Positions 34,472 to 38,781 of a stretch of DNA of 38,781 nt are shown piece by piece; within the stretch, counting starts at the first letter, position 1; the number at the start of each line of letters is the position of its first letter. The translations under genes and the position numbers were made by a program. A model generated the notes under the pieces. It was given only the letters and a program-made list of their open reading frames with translations, searched no databases and had not been told where the DNA came from. The DNA lies in NCBI GenBank assembly GCA_021413845.1, contig JAIOPP010000164.1, positions 1-38,781 of the forward strand. The letters run 5' to 3'. The DNA is from Planctomycetia bacterium. GTDB lineage: Bacteria; Planctomycetota; Planctomycetia; Pirellulales; PNKZ01.

Positions 34472-34972
34472 GACGGGTTCCAGCTTGGGTGATCGCGCGG
34501 CGCGTTATCACGAATCAGCCAATATATCACATGTAGTTGCGTGCTGAATTCACGGAACGTGTCCGTGCCGCTTGCGAATCGATCGTCATCGACTTCAAGG
34601 TCGTGTAGCGTAGCGATGAAGAGGTTGGTGAACGGCGTGTTGTTCCGAGAGGCCTCCGTGCTTGCCCTCGCTATGGACGAGAATGACGGCAAGTTTGCGA
34701 TTGTCGTGTGAGTTCGAATTGCCGAGGCAACTACCGTAAACGATTACATGCGATCGAGCAGAACGCCGATGTCGTCGAAAGAAACGGCGCGGTGTCTATG
34801 GCGAAGCGGCGTCAGTGGGCTCCGAAGCCTTGTTATCGCGCGCTCCGTCCTATCCCAATGCCGCTATTTCCACGGCCGTCGCGACGATGCTAAATTAGAA
34901 GTCCCGCCATTTTCCACCGGTCGTCGCCTCGCCGCCGCCCGCATGCTCGCGCCACCTGCCGGAGTTCCCGCG
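34472..34972. other. Intergenic stretch with a DUF1552 remnant
   Basis: Between the chimeric esterase (minus) and the DUF1501 gene (plus). 34545-34810 is the DUF1552 remnant listed separately. 34811-34972 shows a ribosome site near its end and nothing else identifiable. The plus-strand frame open from 34748 is rejected as coding before 34973. Confidence 0.5.
34545..34810 (-). pseudogene. Decayed C-terminus of a DUF1552-type gene
   Basis: On the minus strand three short frames line up into the DUF1552 C-terminus: DDIGVLLDRM, then VIVYGSCLGNSNSHDNRKL, then, after a frameshift, RNNTPFTNLFIATLHDLEV and DDDRFASGTDTFREF. The intact DUF1552 gene at 7060-8457 ends LAKLFVTILQRLGVETDKFGG, and relatives carry YGSxhxxxNxHxxxxLPhhLAG just before. 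The pieces are separated by a stop and at least one frameshift. The N-terminal two thirds are absent. Confidence 0.65.
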
Positions 34973-36316
34973 ATGTATCAACTCGTCGGTTCCGCAAATC
35001 GTTTCTGCGACGGTCGCTCACGGCGCTCGTTTCTGCAGATCGGCGGTCTCGCGCTCGGCAGCCTTCCGTTCGCCGGCCTCACGCTTCCCGACCACTTGCG
35101 CGCCGAAAGCGCGGCGAGCAAAGCCAAGGCGCACAAGGCGATCATCTTGGTCTACCTGTCGGGCGGGCTGGCGCATCAAGACTCGTTCGACTTGAAGCCC
35201 GACTCTCCTGCCGAAGTGCGCGGGGAGTTCAAGCCGATCGACACCAACCTGCCGGGCCTGAAGATCTGCGAGCACTTGCCTAAGCTCGCCGGCATGATGG
35301 ACAAGTTCGCCGTGCTTCGCTCCGTCGTTGGACAGCGCGACGAGCACACGAGCTACCAGAATCTCACCGGCTTCCCGATGAACATCGCGCAGCGCGAGCA
35401 GCGGCCCAACCTCGGTTGCGTCGTCGGTCGGTTGCAAGGCTCGGTGAATCGGGTCGTGCCGCCGTACGTCGATCTCTTTCCGACGATGCAGCACAAGCCG
35501 TACAACAGCGCCGGCTCCGGCTTCCTCGGTCCGCAATACTCGCCGATCAAAGCCGACGGCGAAGATTTGGCGAGCATGAAGCTCCGCTTCGTCAGTCCCG
35601 AGGAGTTTCAAAGTCGGCGCGAACTCCTCTCGGGCCTCGATCGCATCCGCCGCGATGCGGCGGACGTGGAAGCGTCGAAGCTAGACAATGCCTACAAGAA
35701 CGCGTTCGAAGTACTCACCGGAAGTCGCTTGGTCGAAGCGATGGATATCGAGCGCGAAGATAAGGCCGTGCGCGAACGCTACGGACACGGCTCGTCGAAG
35801 CATCAGGGAGACGGCGCTCCGCTTTGGAACGAACAGTTGCTGATGGCCCGACGCTTGGTCGAAGCAGGCGTGCGCGTCGTGACCGTGGGGTTCGGCTTTT
35901 GGGATACGCACGGCAATAATTTCACGCACTTGAAGAAGAACCTGCCGCAGTTCGACGTCGCGATTTCGGCGCTGGTGCAAGACCTCCACGATCGGGGTCT
36001 CGAAGACGACGTGACGGTGTGCGTGTGGGGTGAGTTCGGACGCACGCCGAAGATCAATAAGCAAGCGGGTCGCGATCACTGGGCTCCGGTGAACGGTTGC
36101 CTGTTGGCAGGCGGCGGATTGCGCGTCGGGCAAGTTATCGGCAGCACAGACAAGATCGCTGGCCAAGCCGCAGACCGACCGATCCCCTATCAGGATATTT
36201 TGGCCACGCTTTATCACACCGTCGGCATCGATCCGCATCTGATGGTGCGCGACATTTTCGATCGACCGGTCCCGATCTTGCCGTCGACGACACAAGTTAT
36301 TCGCGAACTCGTGTAG
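34973..36316 (+). CDS. DUF1501 exported protein (447 aa)
   Basis: Complete DUF1501 protein of the classic type. The Tat signal at residues 13-35 has the very common form CDGRSRRSFLQIGG. The IRS-like segment is VLRSVVGQRDEHTSYQNLTG, and GEFGRTPKIN with AGRDHW lies near the C-terminal third. ATG 34973 has GGAG eight bases upstream; the frame is open to 34748 but that part overlaps a minus-strand remnant and has no signal. The neighbour downstream, an SGNH-type hydrolase, begins 239 bp later. It is not closely similar to the other four DUF1501 proteins in the window, so it is a separate subgroup and not a local duplicate. Confidence 0.92.
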   Translation: MYQLVGSANRFCDGRSRRSFLQIGGLALGSLPFAGLTLPDHLRAESAASKAKAHKAIILVYLSGGLAHQDSFDLKPDSPAEVRGEFKPIDTNLPGLKICEHLPKLAGMMDKFAVLRSVVGQRDEHTSYQNLTGFPMNIAQREQRPNLGCVVGRLQGSVNRVVPPYVDLFPTMQHKPYNSAGSGFLGPQYSPIKADGEDLASMKLRFVSPEEFQSRRELLSGLDRIRRDAADVEASKLDNAYKNAFEVLTGSRLVEAMDIEREDKAVRERYGHGSSKHQGDGAPLWNEQLLMARRLVEAGVRVVTVGFGFWDTHGNNFTHLKKNLPQFDVAISALVQDLHDRGLEDDVTVCVWGEFGRTPKINKQAGRDHWAPVNGCLLAGGGLRVGQVIGSTDKIAGQAADRPIPYQDILATLYHTVGIDPHLMVRDIFDRPVPILPSTTQVIRELV

Positions 36317-36555
36317 ATACGATTCGAGACGCGACGGTCTTTATCGCATTTTGCGAAGTAGATTGGGTTGGGACTCGGCGCCTCCATACCGTTCTGAAAA
36401 TGGCAAGCGTGTGGTCCTGGCCAAGCGGATCATTCCCGTGGCCGTAGCCTCCGCCACGATCAAACGAATGCGCACCATTCCGGCTCGCGAAGCGACGTAA
36501 CGCATGCATAATCAAGCGGCCCTGCCTTCCAGCCCTAATACTTTTGAGACCCGCC

Positions 36556-37443
36556 ATGTGGAAGATAACTCGCCGCCTCGTGCTGACTGTTTCGTGCGTC
36601 GGATTATTTGCGGTTCCCGTCGAAGCACGCGGCCAGGAAGCCGTTGCTCCACCGAAAGGGGAACGAGTCTATTCGATCGGCCATAGCTTCCATGTGTTCA
36701 TGCCGAAGATCCTGGACCAGATCGCGAAGTCGGCCGGCATCGCCGACCATAAGCAAGTCGGTTTGTCGAGCATCGGTGGGTCGTACGTCATTCAGCACTG
36801 GAACGTCGCCAACGATAAGTTCAAATCGAAGGCCGTGTTGAACTCGGGCGAACTCGACGTGCTGACGATCGCCGCTCTCTATTTGCCGGACGAAGGGATC
36901 GAAAACTTCGTGCGACTGGCATCGGAGAAGAGCCCGCATATTCGCGTGCTGGTTCAGGAGTTTTGGTTGCCGTTCGATGTGAACATGAACTTCCGCAAGG
37001 AGAAAGTGCCCCCTCCGACTCGTGAGGTCTACGATGGAAAGAAACTGCAGGCCGAGCACGACGCATACTTCGCCGGACTTGATGCCCACGTGCGAATGCT
37101 GAACGAAAAACACGGGGGCAAACCCAAGGTGTTCGTTGCGCCCGTCGGCCAAGCGGTACTGGCGATGCGTGAGCAAATCGCCGCGGGGACGGTCCCAGGT
37201 CTAACGAAGCAGGAGCAATTGTTCACCGACCCGATCGGCCACGCCAAGCCGCCGCTGCAAGTGCTGGTGGCCTACGTCTACTACGCCCAGATCTACGGTC
37301 GCAGCCCGGTCGGCCTACCGGTCCCGGCGGCGCTCAACGGCACCTTCAACGAAGAGACGACCGCGAAGGTGAACCGCGTGCTGCAAGAAGTCGCTTGGAA
37401 AGCGGTGACCGGACATCCGCTGAGCGGCGTCGCGGCGAAATGA
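36556..37443 (+). CDS. Exported SGNH/GDSL-type hydrolase-like protein (295 aa)
   Basis: A signal peptide (residues 1-27, ending EARGQE) is followed by VYSIGHSFHVFMPKIL, where GHSFH stands in the place of the GNSFT/GDSL nucleophile block. The next parts are SSIGGSYVIQHWN and, near the C-terminus, FTDPIGHAKPPLQVLVAY, which fits the Asp-His block of this family, then YYAQIYGRSP. The substrate is unknown; related planctomycete proteins are annotated only as SGNH/GDSL hydrolases. ATG 36556 is preferred to 36544 because it gives a compact signal (MWKITRRLVL) with GAGA eight bases upstream. The 239 bp before it include a frame with VVLAKRIIPVAVASATIKR that I could not assign. Confidence 0.8.
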   Translation: MWKITRRLVLTVSCVGLFAVPVEARGQEAVAPPKGERVYSIGHSFHVFMPKILDQIAKSAGIADHKQVGLSSIGGSYVIQHWNVANDKFKSKAVLNSGELDVLTIAALYLPDEGIENFVRLASEKSPHIRVLVQEFWLPFDVNMNFRKEKVPPPTREVYDGKKLQAEHDAYFAGLDAHVRMLNEKHGGKPKVFVAPVGQAVLAMREQIAAGTVPGLTKQEQLFTDPIGHAKPPLQVLVAYVYYAQIYGRSPVGLPVPAALNGTFNEETTAKVNRVLQEVAWKAVTGHPLSGVAAK

Positions 37444-37990
37444 GGCAGCCGAAGAAGTCGCCAAGCCGAACGGCATCATGCTGTCGACAGACTACGAGCT
37501 CCTTTTCCGGCGAGTCGAGGGTGAGATGGAGTTCGCTGTAGTCGCAGCGCCCAACTAACACGATCAAACGCTCGCAAAACTTTTCGTCGAAACGGCGCGC
37601 TGGTTATCGGAGCGTGGATTGCCCGCGACAGGCGCTCGCGCTCCGGACGCGGAACGTCTCACGGTGCCTGGGCCGAACATCGCGGCAACCGCAGGCTTAA
37701 AGGCTAAACCTGCAGGTAATGAAGATAGAATGCTGTTTGCGCTACACTTGTGCGTACCGGGAATCCAGGGGAGAGTAGCAGTACGGAATCGATGAAAATG
37801 GAAACGCAGCTATCCCAGGCTTCACCGCAACGAAGCGGTCGCGAGCTAAACCGGTGATGGCCTGATCTTCCAGCCGATGCGCATTCTTCGCCCTTTAGCG
37901 AATTCACCCCGCCATTGGCAAGCCATCCCTTGAACGTCTTTTATGATCCAGCTTGCGGCTTGAATCGCAACCGCGGACTTCTCCAATCCG
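37444..37990. other. Intergenic stretch, no supported gene
   Basis: Several short frames are open in this GC-rich stretch, one reading LLFRRVEGEMEFAVVAAPN to a stop at 37558, but none has a start, ribosome site or recognisable family. A weak bulged hairpin may lie at 37692-37717 (ccgcagg and cctgcagg). I see no repeat copy here. Confidence 0.4.
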
Positions 37991-38781
37991 ATGCACGACC
38001 ACATGAAACCATTGCTCACGATTTTCCTCGCCGTACTCATGCTTGCCACGGCTGATGCCGGCAATCCCGCTGCTGAGGCGAGCATAGAACCTAAGCTCGC
38101 CACGATGCGTGGGCTGACCAAGGAGCGCAAGTGGAGCGAACTGATTGCGCAATTCAAGAACGAGGACATCTCGGCATGGCAAGAGGTACCCGAGAAAGCC
38201 GCCGAGGCGGCTGCTCTGCGCGGGAAAGCCTACATCGCGCTCAAGGACGGAGCGAGTGCCGAGAAGGATCTCAAGCTTGCCGTTGAGCGCACTCCGAAAA
38301 GTGGTGAACGTTGGCACGAGTTGGGCGATCTCTATCGCGGTCTCTTGGCAAATGAGACGCTCGCTCTCGCAGCTTATGACAGAGCCTTTGCGTGTTCAGG
38401 CAAGTCTTTAAGTTGGCTGCCGATCAGTGCCACGATCAATGAAGCCTCGGTTCTCCTCAAGCAAGGCAACCCGCAGGAAGCACGGAAGATCATGGAGCGC
38501 TACGACAGCTCCGACCTGGTGCAAATAGCTCCCGTGTGGGGCGACAAGATGCGGACGTTGAATGAGGCGATCGAGGAGAAACTCAGCTCATCGCTGCTGG
38601 TGATCGCCGACAAGGGCCGGAGCGATTACCAAATCGTGCTGCCTGACAGCTATCCTACGCCCGCCATCGCAGCCGACATGCAGCAAGTGGCGCGCTTGTT
38701 CCAAACTGCTTTCAAAGCCAATGGAGCGGAGTTAACCGTCGTGGCCGAAGCGGACCGCGACAAGGCCAAACCGGCCATCTA
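37991..38781 (+). CDS. Exported TPR/DUF4838-like protein, 3' end cut by window edge
   Basis: The frame is open from ATG 37991 to the last base (263 codons and a partial codon) with no stop, so the gene continues beyond the window. A signal peptide is at residues 5-24 (MKPLLTIFLAVLMLATADA); ATG 38003 is an equally good start and neither has a clear ribosome site. Residues 35-170 have helical repeats of TPR type (WHELGDLYRGLL, LALAAYDRAFA, LLKQGNPQEARKIME). From about residue 200 the sequence SLLVIADKGRSDYQIVLPD begins the N-terminal domain shared by GH67 alpha-glucuronidases and DUF4838 proteins, which act on or bind plant or algal polysaccharide. The catalytic part is outside the window, so the activity is not shown. 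Confidence 0.75.
   Translation, partial: MHDHMKPLLTIFLAVLMLATADAGNPAAEASIEPKLATMRGLTKERKWSELIAQFKNEDISAWQEVPEKAAEAAALRGKAYIALKDGASAEKDLKLAVERTPKSGERWHELGDLYRGLLANETLALAAYDRAFACSGKSLSWLPISATINEASVLLKQGNPQEARKIMERYDSSDLVQIAPVWGDKMRTLNEAIEEKLSSSLLVIADKGRSDYQIVLPDSYPTPAIAADMQQVARLFQTAFKANGAELTVVAEADRDKAKPAI

Noticed and set aside
36380-36501. Short plus-strand frame with VVLAKRIIPVAVASATIKR
   Set aside because: Looks protein-like but has no start, ribosome site or recognisable family; too short to call.
37915-37947. Promoter-like TTGGCA and TATGAT before the last gene
   Set aside because: The spacing of 21 bases is too long for a normal sigma-70-type promoter, and planctomycete promoters are not well defined by this pattern.

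Overview
The window is high-GC bacterial DNA from what is almost certainly a planctomycete, probably close to Pirellulales. The evidence is gene content. There are five DUF1501 genes, one DUF1592-type heme protein gene followed by a DUF1552 gene, a broken DUF1549-type gene with Ig-like domains and a heme motif, and many long secreted proteins with Tat or Sec signals. I saw no rRNA, tRNA, CRISPR array or intact transposase.

Layout. (1) 1-13513 is a patchwork of planctomycete-specific exported proteins: DUF1501 genes at 1-1059 (cut by the left edge), 1155-2633, 9877-11301 and 12074-13513 (minus), a DUF1592/DUF1552 pair at 4434-8457, and a beta-propeller gene at 8709-9620 (minus). Between them lie gene wrecks: a nonsense-mutated, 3'-truncated DUF1549-type gene (3088-4074), a DUF1501 C-terminal scrap (8473-8600), and a metallophosphoesterase scrap joined to a histidine-phosphatase-like scrap (11569-12073). 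(2) 13637-14040 is a decayed minus-strand coding remnant overlapping the start of the next block. (3) 14037-32913 is an 18.9 kb run of genes all on the plus strand. It opens with a BlaI-type repressor and an M56 (BlaR1-like) membrane peptidase. These are followed by a secreted protein sharing the M56 ectodomain modules, a G8/beta-helix protein resembling the animal hyaluronan-degrading CEMIP/TMEM2 family, a 1009-residue exported protein I do not recognise, a sialidase-like protein, a sialate O-acetylesterase, a GH33-type sialidase, a large Ig-domain protein with a possible caspase-like fold, a SUMF1-type protein, and a heparan-glucosaminide N-acetyltransferase-like membrane protein (DUF5009). 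(4) 32951-38781 holds a minus-strand chimeric esterase with two GQSN blocks, a decayed DUF1552 C-terminus, an intact DUF1501 gene, an SGNH-type hydrolase and the start of a TPR/DUF4838-like gene cut by the right edge.

How it may work together (inference). The plus-strand block reads as a signal-controlled, exported sialoglycan or glycosaminoglycan processing locus. The M56 protein would sense an extracellular ligand through a module also made as a separate secreted protein, cleave BlaI, and derepress sialidases, an acetylesterase, a hyaluronidase-like beta-helix and an acetyltransferase that handles glucosamine termini. Co-transcription and BlaI control are not shown by the sequence alone.

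A second theme is a small dispersed repeat of about 55 bp: four good copies, one degraded copy and one partial copy. In the four good copies the same end of the repeat lies against a truncated gene fragment. Three of the broken genes also carry an in-frame nonsense codon at a position where intact relatives have a sense codon. This suggests a region that has been recombining and decaying at these repeats.
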